Below, piece by piece: positions 16,777 to 25,963 of a DNA stretch of 64,000 nt (the first letter of the stretch is position 1; every line of letters begins with the position of its first letter). Origin of the DNA: Arthrobacter sp. StoSoilB5 (GTDB lineage Bacteria; Actinomycetota; Actinomycetes; Actinomycetales; Micrococcaceae); assembly GCF_019977235.1 (NCBI RefSeq), contig NZ_AP024646.1:2790001-2854000 (forward strand), given 5' to 3'. The notes beneath the pieces are model-generated. The model made no database searches and was not told where the DNA came from. It saw nothing but the letters and a program-made list of their open reading frames with translations. The translations under genes and the position numbers were made by a program.

Positions 16777-18083
16777 CGACGGCGGCTAGCCGCGAACTAC
16801 CACCACAGAATGGAACAACCTTGACTCGCGCAGACCTGGAAACCAGCGCCGCCGCATCCATTGACGGCCTGCCTCCCGACAACCTCGGCATCTTTCCGGA
16901 CACGAGCCTCCTGGAGAGCGTCAAACCGGCCCCGGGTGGGCGCTTTCCGTGGGCGTCCTTGCTGATCATGGCCCTGATGGGGTTCCTCCTTATTGCCTCC
17001 GAAACCATGCCGGCAGGACTGTTGCCGCAGATCGCCGCCGGGTTGTCCGTCAACGAGGCTACTGCGGGGCAATTTGTCAGCGCCTACGCCCTGGGAACGA
17101 TCGTAGCTGCGATGCCAGCGATCGCCATGACGCGGGGGATGCGCCGGAAACCGGTATTCATCGTCGGGATCCTCGGTTTTCTGGCCGCGAATCTTGTCAC
17201 GGCTTTCTCGGCCGATATTGTGCTCTCCCTGGGTGCGCGTGTCCTGGCCGGTGCGTTCTCAGGCCTGTTGTGGGGAATGCTTGCGGGCTACGCGCGTCGC
17301 ATCACCGCCCCGGAACATGCTGGCCGGGCCTTGGCCGTCGCGTCCCTTGGCACGCCGGTCGGGCTGGCAGCGGGGACACCATTCGGGTCATGGCTGGGAA
17401 CCACCTTCGACTGGCGCTGGTCTTTCGGGGTGCTCTCCATCCTCACAGTCCTTACGGTCCTGCTAACCCTCTTCCTGGTACCGGACGCACCTGGCCAGCG
17501 TGCCGGGACGCGTGTCCCGTTGGTGAGGGTCCTCGGAATCCCAGGTGTCGCCGTCGTACTCGCCGTCATCGTCAGCTGGATGCTCGGGCACAACATCCTC
17601 TACACCTACATCGGCTCCTACCTCCGCACAGCGAACCGTCCCGTCACGGTGGACATCGCACTCGTGATTTTCGGGGCAGCAGCCATTGGCGGGATAGTGA
17701 TTACCGGTGCGGTGATCGACAAGGGCCTTCGGCGCCTGATTCTGCTGAGCCTCGGGTCCTTCATTGCAGCCAGCGTCATTTTCGTCGCTGGCAACGCATC
17801 CGTGGTGGCAGTTGTTGGCGCCATCGTACTGTGGGGCCTCGCCTTCGGCGGGGCAGCAGCCCAACTGCAAACCGCAATCAGCGCTGCCAGCGGCGAGAAC
17901 GCCGACGTCGCCAACTCAATGCTCGGCGTCGCGTTCAATCTGGCGATTTTCGCAGCCGGCGTGGCCGGCGCGGTGGTGATCAGCAACTTCGACGGCCTGA
18001 TTCTGCCTTCCGTCATGGCTGCGCTTGCTGGCGTCGCGCTTGCCATTGCGGTTGCCGGGCGCCGCACGGCATTCCCGAGGTAA
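16755..18083 (+). CDS. MFS transporter, AraJ/DHA1-like efflux type
   Basis: A 442-residue protein with a polar N-terminal region of about 70 residues followed by twelve predicted TM segments (first LLIMALMGFLLIASETMPAG). Features typical of AraJ/YdhP-type drug-proton antiporters include SETMPAGLLPQIA in TM1, the MTRGMRRKPVF motif-A loop and the TPFGSWLGTTFDWRWSF region of TM5-6. The ATG at 16755 with GAGGT upstream lies inside the regulator's last codons, giving a coupled pair. Probable role: export of a small hydrophobic compound or drug. Confidence 0.87.
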   Translation: MDTDGQLTTAASRELPPQNGTTLTRADLETSAAASIDGLPPDNLGIFPDTSLLESVKPAPGGRFPWASLLIMALMGFLLIASETMPAGLLPQIAAGLSVNEATAGQFVSAYALGTIVAAMPAIAMTRGMRRKPVFIVGILGFLAANLVTAFSADIVLSLGARVLAGAFSGLLWGMLAGYARRITAPEHAGRALAVASLGTPVGLAAGTPFGSWLGTTFDWRWSFGVLSILTVLTVLLTLFLVPDAPGQRAGTRVPLVRVLGIPGVAVVLAVIVSWMLGHNILYTYIGSYLRTANRPVTVDIALVIFGAAAIGGIVITGAVIDKGLRRLILLSLGSFIAASVIFVAGNASVVAVVGAIVLWGLAFGGAAAQLQTAISAASGENADVANSMLGVAFNLAIFAAGVAGAVVISNFDGLILPSVMAALAGVALAIAVAGRRTAFPR

Positions 18084-18185
18084 TCCAAATGCTGGTCGTG
18101 CCGAGACGAAGACAACGGCCCCCTACTTCAACTTGGCATTCTTCCTCCTGCAGGTACATTCGGCCGGCAATTGCGGCACAGGGGA

Positions 18186-18995
18186 CTACTGACCCAACGG
18201 CGATGGCAACGAGTTGCGGACCGCAACTGGCTGAAGACTTTGGCCGATCTGTCGCGCAGCTTGTTGCAGCGAGCCGATGACGTTCAGATTGATGTGGCTA
18301 AGCCGTTCACGAGAGCCTGTAACAGAAACGGCGAAGGGGCGTCCGTTACTTGGTGTTGGGACCGCGCAAGATCTGAGACCGTTACGATTGTCACTGTCGT
18401 CTACGCAGTAGCCGTCGGCGCGGATCTGTCTGATCGATGCCATGACGCGCTGGCGGTAAGCAGCACTCAACGTTCCTTCGCGCGCCATTGCTTGCCAAAT
18501 CTGATTGTCCGTGAGCTCGGCCAAAAGGACTCTGCCCGTCCCGGTTGCATGTGCAGGAACGGTAGCGTCAGGGTGTGTGATCGATCGCAAAGCCCGAGAA
18601 GACTGAACCTGGACTGCGTGAACAAGGTAGTCGCCGTCCAGCATCACGAGGGACGCTGTCTCGCCCAACTGCTGGGCGGTCAGGGCGAGAACTGGTCGCG
18701 CCGCAAGTATGTGCTGTTCGACAGCGCCTTCTCCCAAGCGGATCAGCCCGGGGCCGAGACAGTAAGACTTGTTGGCCCGTTGATGAACGTATCCGAGCCT
18801 CGCCATCGTGCGCAGCTGGCGGTGGACGCCGGCCATGCTTAGATCCAGACACTTGGCCAACTCGCTGACCGTGGCGCTGCCACCCAGCTCGACCATGAGT
18901 TCGAGGGTGGCGAACGCCCGCTCGACGGTCTGCACGCGCTTCATGCCGTCGTCCGGGCTTTGCTGGATCCGAGACAACTCCGAAGCCGCAAACAT
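18186..18995 (-). CDS. IclR-family transcriptional regulator
   Basis: A 269-residue IclR protein. The winged helix covers about residues 20-75 (TVSELAKCLDLSMAGVHRQL) and the GAF-like effector domain about residues 95-255 (GETASLVMLDGDYLVHAVQ, HATGTGRVLLAEL, DDSDNRNGLRSCAVP). GGAAAGGA lies just before the ATG at 18995. It is the last gene of the leftward operon, 25 bp after the RNase H/DUF4440 gene, so it may respond to a pathway intermediate. Regulatory targets are inferred only from position. Confidence 0.9.
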   Translation of the reverse strand: MFAASELSRIQQSPDDGMKRVQTVERAFATLELMVELGGSATVSELAKCLDLSMAGVHRQLRTMARLGYVHQRANKSYCLGPGLIRLGEGAVEQHILAARPVLALTAQQLGETASLVMLDGDYLVHAVQVQSSRALRSITHPDATVPAHATGTGRVLLAELTDNQIWQAMAREGTLSAAYRQRVMASIRQIRADGYCVDDSDNRNGLRSCAVPTPSNGRPFAVSVTGSRERLSHINLNVIGSLQQAARQIGQSLQPVAVRNSLPSPLGQ

Positions 18996-19020
18996 TTACG
19001 TTCCTTTCCCTGAATTGGTT

Positions 19021-19791
19021 TCAGCCTGCTTGCGTGTCCGGTGTCCCCTGATGGTAGAGCTGTTGCCAAAGATCGCCTTCGCGCGCCCAGATTGAGCTGC
19101 GGTGCACGACCCCGATGTCATCTTCAGTCCTGAAACGGACGTGCACTACGCCTGGGCGGAGCTCAACCACTCGGTCGAATGTCACACTTTTGATCTGATC
19201 CGGAATAGTGTGCAGGACACGGATTACCTCCTCGCGCTCCCAATAGCGCCCAGTGCGTCCGATTTCATAAAAATCGGGGTGGATCAGTTGCCCAAGCTTC
19301 GCCTTGTCATTGCGCCCTTCGGCGCTGAGCAGTGCCAATTCATGGCGAAGGATCTCCTCACGCAATTCTGCGTCGGCCATGGCTATGCCGGGGCTTGTTA
19401 CCTTCCGGCGCAATTGTGATGATCCTGACCATGGATGCACTCCCGATTCCGCCCGGGTAGGCCCAGCCCATGTGAAGTACACGTTCCTGCCGTCCAATTC
19501 ACGGAAGAGGAGATCCAAAAGCCTGGATTCGGCCGTGGGGCGGCTGGCACCGCGATCAGGGACTTCCAGTCGTTGCCACAGCGACTGATTTTGAAGGGAG
19601 ATGGACAGAGTATCCTCACTGACTGTTGTGGTCTCGCGCAACAGATCCAGTACGGCGGCGATCTCGTTCTCCTGGTCGGAACCGTATGCGTGGCCCCCGA
19701 GCCGCCACCGACGGTCGTCAATGACCCATGCCCAGCAGGGGCTGTTCGGAGCATCTGGGAGTCGCGCGTAGGTTCTAGCTGTAGTTGTCAT
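19021..19791 (-). CDS. degenerate RNase HI-like domain fused to a DUF4440/SnoaL-like domain
   Basis: The 256-residue protein has two halves. The first about 125 residues follow an Arthrobacter-type RNase HI pattern (CWAWVIDDRRWRLGG, ENEIAAVLDLLRETTTV, NVYFTWAG). However, the first catalytic Asp segment (normally DGS near the N-terminus) and the second (normally CDSQYV) are replaced, here by SLQNQSLW. Only the ENE glutamate remains, so nuclease activity is unlikely. From about residue 138 a DUF4440/NTF2-like domain begins (ELREEILRHELALLSAE, LIHPDFYEIGRTG, VHVRFRTEDD). It sits within a catabolic operon between an amidohydrolase and IclR. Role unknown; a binding or small-molecule function is possible. 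Confidence 0.7.
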   Translation of the reverse strand: MTTTARTYARLPDAPNSPCWAWVIDDRRWRLGGHAYGSDQENEIAAVLDLLRETTTVSEDTLSISLQNQSLWQRLEVPDRGASRPTAESRLLDLLFRELDGRNVYFTWAGPTRAESGVHPWSGSSQLRRKVTSPGIAMADAELREEILRHELALLSAEGRNDKAKLGQLIHPDFYEIGRTGRYWEREEVIRVLHTIPDQIKSVTFDRVVELRPGVVHVRFRTEDDIGVVHRSSIWAREGDLWQQLYHQGTPDTQAG

Positions 19792-19828
19792 AGCATCATT
19801 GGTCCTCTTGCTTTGGTATTGGCGAAAA

Positions 19829-20857
19829 TCACGGTTGGTCGCTTGCCCCCGCGTACTTCGCAGTTCCGGAATGCTGGGTTAAATAGTCGGGCAGTGGAAG
19901 TCGCAGTCGAAAGAGCTCTGCCGTGGAGGCTGAAGCGGTCTGGGGGTCGAGTCCTGCTGCTGCGAAGCTACTGCTTGGTGATAGGTCCCCGGTCAGGTAG
20001 GGCGAGTCGGTGCCGAGCAGCACCCTGTCGGCGCCGGCGAATGTTACGAGATAGCGCAAGGCCTCGTCGGAGTGGACTATCGAGTCGTACCAGAATTGAT
20101 TCTTGTAAGCCGATGGTGGTCGCTGCGCGGCTTCACGTACCTCGCTGCGCCTGTTCCAGGCGTTTTCCATCCGCCCGAACAGGTACGGCAAGGCTCCGCC
20201 ACCGTGGGGGACCAGCAGCTTCAGACGAGGATGGCGGTCCAATGTTCCTGAGGCAATGAGCCGAGCCACCGCCCAGGCCGCGTCGAAAGGGACGCCCAAA
20301 GTGTTGTTCAAAAACAACTCAGACGATGTGATCACCCCGCAGTAGTAGGGGTGGAGCATCAAGGGCACATCAAGCGTTGCCGCAGCTTCGAACACAGGGT
20401 CGAGTCCAATCGCATCAAGCGGCTGCTCGGCAGACAGGCCAGTGCCGATGATCCCTCCAACGAGACCGAGCACGGAAACTGCCCGACGCAATTCATCCGC
20501 CGCCTCCGGCGGATTTCCCAATGGCAAAGTGGCGATTCCGAACAGCCGGTCCGAGGCTGAGGTATACGCGGCCAGTGCATCATTGGCCTTGCGGGCAAAA
20601 CCAACGGGGTCGTGCTCGGGACCGTAAATAAAGAGATGAGGAGTTAAGGACACAAGGGAAACATCCACTCCGCGCGCATCCATGGCGATGAGTTTCTCGT
20701 TGGGGGAGTGCATCTCAGGGTAGTGCACAGGGAGCCTGCCGGCCTGGGTTTCCAGATAGCCCAAGGTTCCAACGATTCCGTGCTCGCCTGAGCCTTCGCT
20801 GAGGATATCCAAGACGAAATCCGGAACGTAGTGCGTATGAACGTCAATTATCGGCAT
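19829..20857 (-). CDS. ACMSD-type amidohydrolase/decarboxylase family protein
   Basis: A 342-residue TIM-barrel metalloenzyme of the amidohydrolase_2 (ACMSD) group, whose members decarboxylate or hydrolyse ring-derived acids. Metal-binding pattern seen: DVHTHYVP at the N-terminus, PLMLHPYY mid-protein, VPHGGGALPYLFGRM, and GTDSPYLTGD carrying the catalytic Asp. The ATG at 20857 is preferred because it gives the family's usual N-terminus (MPIIDVHTH) and AAGGCGG lies 5 bp upstream. It overlaps the M20 hydrolase stop by 14 bp. In this ureide-like pathway it could open or decarboxylate a late intermediate. Confidence 0.85.
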   Translation of the reverse strand: MPIIDVHTHYVPDFVLDILSEGSGEHGIVGTLGYLETQAGRLPVHYPEMHSPNEKLIAMDARGVDVSLVSLTPHLFIYGPEHDPVGFARKANDALAAYTSASDRLFGIATLPLGNPPEAADELRRAVSVLGLVGGIIGTGLSAEQPLDAIGLDPVFEAAATLDVPLMLHPYYCGVITSSELFLNNTLGVPFDAAWAVARLIASGTLDRHPRLKLLVPHGGGALPYLFGRMENAWNRRSEVREAAQRPPSAYKNQFWYDSIVHSDEALRYLVTFAGADRVLLGTDSPYLTGDLSPSSSFAAAGLDPQTASASTAELFRLRLPLPDYLTQHSGTAKYAGASDQP

Positions 20858-22271
20858 CTGTGCCGCCTTCATCCTGTTCCAGGGCAGCAACCGAGAGCAG
20901 CCTGAAGACTTCCGCGCTGGTCTTAATGCCATTCACAAACCATTCGAGGGACAGGTGCTCCCGGGCCGAGTGTTCCTGCATATCCGGCTGGGCGTAGGGC
21001 ACCAAAAGACAATCCAGTCCCACCGAATCCACAAACGTGGCAAAAACTCCACCGCCGCCAATCGAGGGGATAACTACAGGTGGTCGGCCCCACACCGACT
21101 CGAGCGCAGCGACCGCGGTCGCGACCAGTGGGTGGCTGCTGTCAACGCCGGACGGGGGCGCATCGGAGAGCACGGTGATCTCGATATCTGCATAACCGTT
21201 AAGGTCGAGATGTTTGCGCAGCAAAGTCGCCACGTGGCCCGGTCGCTGCCCCTTGAGGAGAGCGAAATCGATCTTGGCTTTCGCTGAGGTGGGAACGGCC
21301 ATCTTCAGGCCTTCGCCCGTGTAGCCACCCTCGATGCCGCACACGCACATCCGCGGCTCAAAAAACATCGAGTCCAAGGGTTGCTCCCGTTCAAAGTTCC
21401 GCACCCCGAAATCTTCGGCAGGCGGAAGGAACTCCGGCGGAAGTTTCGCGGCAAAGTCACGGAGTTCGTCTGTAATCGTGTCCGCACCGTCGTAGAAGCC
21501 GTCGATAGCAACCCGGCCTGAGGAATCGATCATTGATGAAATTGCCTGGGCCATCCTCGTCACAGGATTCGGCAGGATGCTGCCGTAACTCCCGGAATGC
21601 CACTCGCTATCACTCCCTGTAGCTGTCAACTCCACATAGAGCGCCCCCCGGATGCCCAAGAATAGCGCTGGGTCCCACACACCAAGCGTCGAGGCGTCGG
21701 AGGTGTAAAGGAAATCGGCTCGGAATTGGTCAACATGTGTCCGAATGTATTGCGAGGTATCACCGCAACCGATCTCATCCTCGCCATCAAACATGAAGTT
21801 GATCTGGACCGGCGGCAACTCACCAAAGACATCGAGCCACGCAGACAACGCGCACACATGCGCAAGCATCTGCCCTTTGCTGTCCCCGACGCCGCGCCCC
21901 CAGAGCGAGCCTTCGTATACCGTTGGTTCAAACGGAGGGAATTTCCATTCAGCTTCGTCACCTACGGGCACCACGTCGTAATGGCCGTAAACCAACAACT
22001 TTCTATGGCTTTCACCGGAAGTTGCCCAGACAATGGGGTGGGATCCGGTCTCCAGGAATTCAGGCTTCAGCCCGATGGACTCAATGCGTGATTTGAGATG
22101 CTCTGCGCATTCACGCACACCTTCACCTGTGGCGCTGATGCTCGGTATGGAGGCGAACTCAATCAGCCATGCAAGATACTCATCTGCACGTTCCTCGACC
22201 CGGGCCATCAGGTCACCCTGCTTGTCGCGTAGGGTCTGTAGCAGGTTCGCGCGATCCTCAGAATCCGTCAC
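20844..22271 (-). CDS. M20-family metallohydrolase (dipeptidase/deacylase type)
   Basis: A 475-residue M20 peptidase-family protein of the carnosinase/ArgE-like branch. The dimetal site is visible: YGHYDVVPVGD (His, Asp), GRGVGDSKGQ, FMFDGEDEIG (catalytic Glu) and later IGGGGVFATFVD and AREHLSLEWFVNG. It hydrolyses amide bonds of dipeptides, N-acyl or N-carbamoyl amino acids. The GTG at 22271 is favoured by AAGGAT 9 bp upstream; an ATG at 22280 is the alternative. Either start lies inside the end of the cupin gene, so translation is coupled. In a hydantoinase operon a plausible job is N-carbamoyl or N-acyl amino acid hydrolysis. Confidence 0.87.
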   Translation of the reverse strand: MTDSEDRANLLQTLRDKQGDLMARVEERADEYLAWLIEFASIPSISATGEGVRECAEHLKSRIESIGLKPEFLETGSHPIVWATSGESHRKLLVYGHYDVVPVGDEAEWKFPPFEPTVYEGSLWGRGVGDSKGQMLAHVCALSAWLDVFGELPPVQINFMFDGEDEIGCGDTSQYIRTHVDQFRADFLYTSDASTLGVWDPALFLGIRGALYVELTATGSDSEWHSGSYGSILPNPVTRMAQAISSMIDSSGRVAIDGFYDGADTITDELRDFAAKLPPEFLPPAEDFGVRNFEREQPLDSMFFEPRMCVCGIEGGYTGEGLKMAVPTSAKAKIDFALLKGQRPGHVATLLRKHLDLNGYADIEITVLSDAPPSGVDSSHPLVATAVAALESVWGRPPVVIPSIGGGGVFATFVDSVGLDCLLVPYAQPDMQEHSAREHLSLEWFVNGIKTSAEVFRLLSVAALEQDEGGTDADN

Positions 22272-23022
22272 GGTTGGCATCCTTATAGAGCAGGTACGCG
22301 GACTGGGACAGCCCGCCGGGGTAGTAGTACTGGGGGCAGTAAGGAGCCATGTAGATGAAATCGTCTTGCTGGATCTCATAGTGGATCCGGTCCAGGACGT
22401 AGACTCCGCGGCCCTCCAGCATGTAAAGGACGTGTTCCTCATCATGAATCTCGACTTTGGGGAAGACAGCGCCGGGGTCGAAAGACAGAATGCTCATGGC
22501 GAAGTCAAATTCCGGGGAAGCCGGAAGCAACTCCAGACGGTAGACCCCGGGAACCGACCCGGGCGTGGGAGTCATGGCGTCCGCGCGACCCACGATTTCC
22601 GACGGAACTGAGGTTTCCTCGGATGCCTCGTACCTCCTTTTCACCCAGAGCACCCGTGCAAGGTTGTCAGAAGTATTTGCAAGTTCGAAGGTCTTTCCCT
22701 CCGGCAAGTACGCATATGAAGTGCTGGGGGCGTTGTCTCCGAACGGTCCGGTGATGCCGTCGTCGAGGGCGTAGAGGAAGTTCTCGAAGCCGAGACCGGT
22801 AGGTGCCGTCGTTCCAGCCCCTGGCTCAATTTCCAGCAGGTACATCGCTACACGTGCCGAGCCATTTCGCGGAGTAGTCAGCTTTTTCACCACTGTGCCG
22901 GTAAATTCCGGCAGTCTCGATCCGAAGTGGTTGGCGGGTGTGATGACGTAATGTGCAGGGCCAAAGCCGCCGCGGTTGGTGGAGACCTGTGCCGGCGGCA
23001 ACGCCAGGATGGTCTGGTTCAT
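22258..23022 (-). CDS. (S)-ureidoglycine aminohydrolase-like bicupin
   Basis: A 254-residue two-cupin protein resembling AllE/UGlyAH, the Mn2+ enzyme releasing ammonia from (S)-ureidoglycine. The C-terminal cupin keeps the metal-binding pattern: VEIHDEEH gives Glu, His and the second His, and APYCPQYYY supplies the Gln. Other family segments are WVKRRYEA, FDFAMSILSFDPGA and the ending YKDANRDGF. The N-terminal cupin has GFENFLYALDD. It overlaps the hydantoinase stop by 4 bp. True ureidoglycine activity is uncertain, because the neighbouring cyclic amidase looks like a hydantoinase rather than allantoinase. Confidence 0.82.
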   Translation of the reverse strand: MNQTILALPPAQVSTNRGGFGPAHYVITPANHFGSRLPEFTGTVVKKLTTPRNGSARVAMYLLEIEPGAGTTAPTGLGFENFLYALDDGITGPFGDNAPSTSYAYLPEGKTFELANTSDNLARVLWVKRRYEASEETSVPSEIVGRADAMTPTPGSVPGVYRLELLPASPEFDFAMSILSFDPGAVFPKVEIHDEEHVLYMLEGRGVYVLDRIHYEIQQDDFIYMAPYCPQYYYPGGLSQSAYLLYKDANRDGF

Positions 23023-24437
23023 CGGGTTTCTCCTGTTGGTTGATGTGAAGCGGACCGATGCAGATATGTCCCCTGTCGGTTTTCCGGGAGCACCGATCCG
23101 TCGACGTAAACGGTGGTGCCACGGAGCAATACCCTTGTGACCCGGCCGGCAACTTCCATGCCTTCATATGGAAGGTAGTCGGCGGCAGAGTGATGGGTCG
23201 CAGCAGAGAGCACTGTTGTGGCATGCGGATCCAAGATGACCAGGTCCGCGTCCGAGCCGACGGCCAGTTCACCCTTCTTCGGGTGTATGCCGGCCAGTCG
23301 GGCGGGCGTGGTGCTGACGAACTCAACCATTCGCTCCATCGAGTACTGGCCGTTGACGACGCCCTGGTAGGCAATGGCCAGCCTTTGCTCAACGCCGGGA
23401 AGCCCATTCATGATGTGTGTAAAGTCCCCTTCAACGATCTTCTCGCCCTGAAGAGCGAAAGGGCAGTGGTCGCTGGACAGCACATCAAGAGTCCCGTGAC
23501 CGAGCGCCTCCCACAAAGCATTTTGGTCATCGAGGTCCCGCGTAGGCGGCGAGCAAACGAACCGCGAGGCAACCTCCTTTGGGACACCATCCACCATCGA
23601 ATCGTCAAAGACCAGGTAGTGCGAACACGTCTCTGCAGTGATATCCGTACCGGTCGCCCGCGCTCGTTCAATCTCGGATAACGCGGCCGCTGAAGAGACA
23701 TGGACCACGTAGAGACGGGCGCCAGCGAGCTGCGCCAATACTGCTGATCGGGAAACTGCTTCCGCCTCCGTCACCGTGGGCCGGGATTTTGCGTGCCAGG
23801 CAGGTTCCGTGTGGCCGGCCGACAACGCGTCCTCCACCAGCACCTGTATGGCGTGTCCGTTTTCGGCGTGAACGAGAACCAGTAGGTCCGACGCGGCCGC
23901 GGACTGCATGGCTCGAAGCAGTGCCCGGTCATCGCTCATCATGCGTCCTGGGTAGGCCAAGTACATCTTTATACTCGTCACACCAAGATCGGGCAGGCTG
24001 GACAACTGCGACAGAGTGTCGTCGTCGGGCTGAACCAGCACCATGTGTGCGCCGTAATCGGCCCACGGCCGTTGCTCCACCACCCTCCGCCGCCACTGGT
24101 CGAGGGCCTCGGCAAGAGTCTCGCCGGGCGCTGCCCGGCAGAAATCGATAATAGTGGTGGTTCCACCGGCAACCGCGGCAGCCGTCCCTGTCGCGAAGTC
24201 GTCAGCTGTCCTGATCGACCCACGGAAGACCGAATCCATGTGCGTGTGGAAGTCCACACCGCCGGGGAGAACGTAGCAGCCTTCGGCGGGAAGAACGTCA
24301 GCGTCGTCGTGGCCGGACTCGAAGCTTCCAATTTCGGCCACTACGCCATCGACAATGAGGACATCAGCCCGCTCAAGACCTCTTGCTGTCACCACCAGGC
24401 CACCCTTGACAATGGTTTGCCGCGGTGAGTCAGACAT
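23019..24437 (-). CDS. dihydropyrimidinase / D-hydantoinase family cyclic amidohydrolase
   Basis: A 472-residue TIM-barrel enzyme that opens cyclic diamides such as dihydropyrimidines and hydantoins. Seen: DFHTHMDSVFRGS (HxH metal ligands), SIKMYLAYPGRMM (Lys that would be carboxylated to bridge the metals), LVHAENG, YVVHVSSA, SSDHCPFA (Asp ligand) and IHPKKGELAVGSDADLVI near the C-terminus. ATG at 24437 lies in an ATGTCTGA overlap with the aldehyde dehydrogenase stop. Coupled to an importer, a hydantoin-racemase relative and a ureidoglycine aminohydrolase-like cupin, it probably catalyses ring opening of the imported compound. Confidence 0.9.
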   Translation of the reverse strand: MSDSPRQTIVKGGLVVTARGLERADVLIVDGVVAEIGSFESGHDDADVLPAEGCYVLPGGVDFHTHMDSVFRGSIRTADDFATGTAAAVAGGTTTIIDFCRAAPGETLAEALDQWRRRVVEQRPWADYGAHMVLVQPDDDTLSQLSSLPDLGVTSIKMYLAYPGRMMSDDRALLRAMQSAAASDLLVLVHAENGHAIQVLVEDALSAGHTEPAWHAKSRPTVTEAEAVSRSAVLAQLAGARLYVVHVSSAAALSEIERARATGTDITAETCSHYLVFDDSMVDGVPKEVASRFVCSPPTRDLDDQNALWEALGHGTLDVLSSDHCPFALQGEKIVEGDFTHIMNGLPGVEQRLAIAYQGVVNGQYSMERMVEFVSTTPARLAGIHPKKGELAVGSDADLVILDPHATTVLSAATHHSAADYLPYEGMEVAGRVTRVLLRGTTVYVDGSVLPENRQGTYLHRSASHQPTGETR

Positions 24438-25926
24438 CGAGATTGAACCAGTTCGTCTTGAGCTGGGTGTACTGCTCCAAAGCATGTAGCGATTTATCCC
24501 GGCCGAATCCGGATTGCTTGAAACCTCCAAATGGCACATTGACGTCCGCCTGGTTATAGCAATTCACCCACACCGTTCCGGCACGCAAGGCCCGGGAGAC
24601 CTTATGGGCTTTGGACACGTCCTTGGTCCAGACGGCTGCGGCCAGCCCGTAGTCAGAGTCGTTGGCAATCCGGACGGCGTCCTCTGCATCTTTGGCCGTA
24701 ATCACGGAGAGGACCGGTCCAAAGATCTCTTCCTGCGCGATCCGCATTTGGTTGTCCACGTCGGCGAAAAGCGTTGGCTCCAAGTAGTAGCCCCCGGTCT
24801 CGAGGCGTGCCCGCTCGCCACCAGTAACCAGCCTGGCCCCTTCACGTCGACCGATGTCCACATAGCCGTGAACACGATCAAGCTGGGCGGCGTCAACGAG
24901 GGCGCCCATGCGCGTGTCCGCAGCAAACGGATCGCCGGGGCGCCACATGCGGCTCGCCGTGACAACAAGTTCAATGAACTCGTCCTTGATGGACTCTTCC
25001 ACCACCAGACGCGAACCTGCGCTGCACATTTCACCTTGGTTGACATAAGCGGCAAGAGCGGCGGCTGCGGCTGCGACTTCGAGGTCCGGAGCATCCGCAA
25101 GAACAATGTTGGCGGATTTGCCGCCGCACTCAAGCGAAACGGCCTTCATGTTGGACTGTCCGGAGTACTGGAGGAAATATTTGCCAACTTGAGTGGAACC
25201 GGTGAAGGCAATCTTGTCCACGTCCATGTGGAGTCCCAGAGCTTTTCCGGCTTTCTCGCCGAGCCCGGGGACCACATTGAACACTCCATCCGGAATGCCT
25301 GCCTCAGCCGCGATTCGCGCCAAGGCGATGACGGGCAGTGGCGCTTGTTCGGCCGGTTTGACGATAACTGAGTTGCCCGTTGCCAGCGCCGGAGCGATCT
25401 TCCACATTGGCATTCCGATGGGGAAATTCCAAGGGACTACTGCAGCAACGACCCCTATGGCTTCGCGAGTGACGAGGGCCAGAGCGGACTGGGCAGTCGG
25501 CATGACCTCACCGGCCCATTTGTCGATTGCCTCTGCATAGAACTCAAGCACGTCCGCTGCGTGGTCTACTTCACCGAGGGAAGCGGAAATCGGCTTTCCG
25601 CAGTCCGCGGTCATGATCGTTGCAAGACGTTCCCGTTCCCGCCGTATGCCGGCAGCAAAGGCAAACAAAACCCGCTTCCGGTGACGGGGCGGGGCAGCAG
25701 ACCATCGGCCGTCTTCGAAGGCGAGACGGGCCGCGGAGACTGCCGCGTTGACGTCGTGCTCGGCGCCGGCAGCGATGTGTCCGATGACGTGCCCGTTGAC
25801 GGGGCTCACGTTTTCGAAAGTTTCGCCGGACGCGGCACCAACGAATCTGCCGTTGATAAAGGCGCCGCCTTCCGGTGCCGCCGAAGCCGCAACAGCGGCC
25901 CAGTCTTCTGCAATTTCAATAGTCAT
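24430..25926 (-). CDS. NAD(P)+-dependent aldehyde dehydrogenase
   Basis: A 498-residue ALDH. Key motifs: PWNFPIGMPMWKIAPALATG, FTGSTQVGKYF, LECGGKSANIV (general-base Glu), NQGEMCSAGSR (catalytic Cys) and EEIFGPVLSVI. Length and motifs fit betaine/gamma-guanidinobutyraldehyde-type ALDHs. The start at 25926 has a strong AGGAGG site; the longer open frame upstream is not coding. It would oxidise an aldehyde produced by the amidohydrolase steps, but the substrate is not readable. Confidence 0.92.
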   Translation of the reverse strand: MTIEIAEDWAAVAASAAPEGGAFINGRFVGAASGETFENVSPVNGHVIGHIAAGAEHDVNAAVSAARLAFEDGRWSAAPPRHRKRVLFAFAAGIRRERERLATIMTADCGKPISASLGEVDHAADVLEFYAEAIDKWAGEVMPTAQSALALVTREAIGVVAAVVPWNFPIGMPMWKIAPALATGNSVIVKPAEQAPLPVIALARIAAEAGIPDGVFNVVPGLGEKAGKALGLHMDVDKIAFTGSTQVGKYFLQYSGQSNMKAVSLECGGKSANIVLADAPDLEVAAAAAALAAYVNQGEMCSAGSRLVVEESIKDEFIELVVTASRMWRPGDPFAADTRMGALVDAAQLDRVHGYVDIGRREGARLVTGGERARLETGGYYLEPTLFADVDNQMRIAQEEIFGPVLSVITAKDAEDAVRIANDSDYGLAAAVWTKDVSKAHKVSRALRAGTVWVNCYNQADVNVPFGGFKQSGFGRDKSLHALEQYTQLKTNWFNLDV

Positions 25927-25963
25927 TGGGTCCTCCTGAAGTGATGGAAAAAGTGGTTTGGTG

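Noticed and set aside
20844..24437. Allantoin pathway (allantoinase, allantoate amidohydrolase, ureidoglycine aminohydrolase)
   Set aside because: The bicupin fits, but the cyclic amidase reads as dihydropyrimidinase/hydantoinase and the M20 protein has carnosinase-type motifs, not the AllC pattern.
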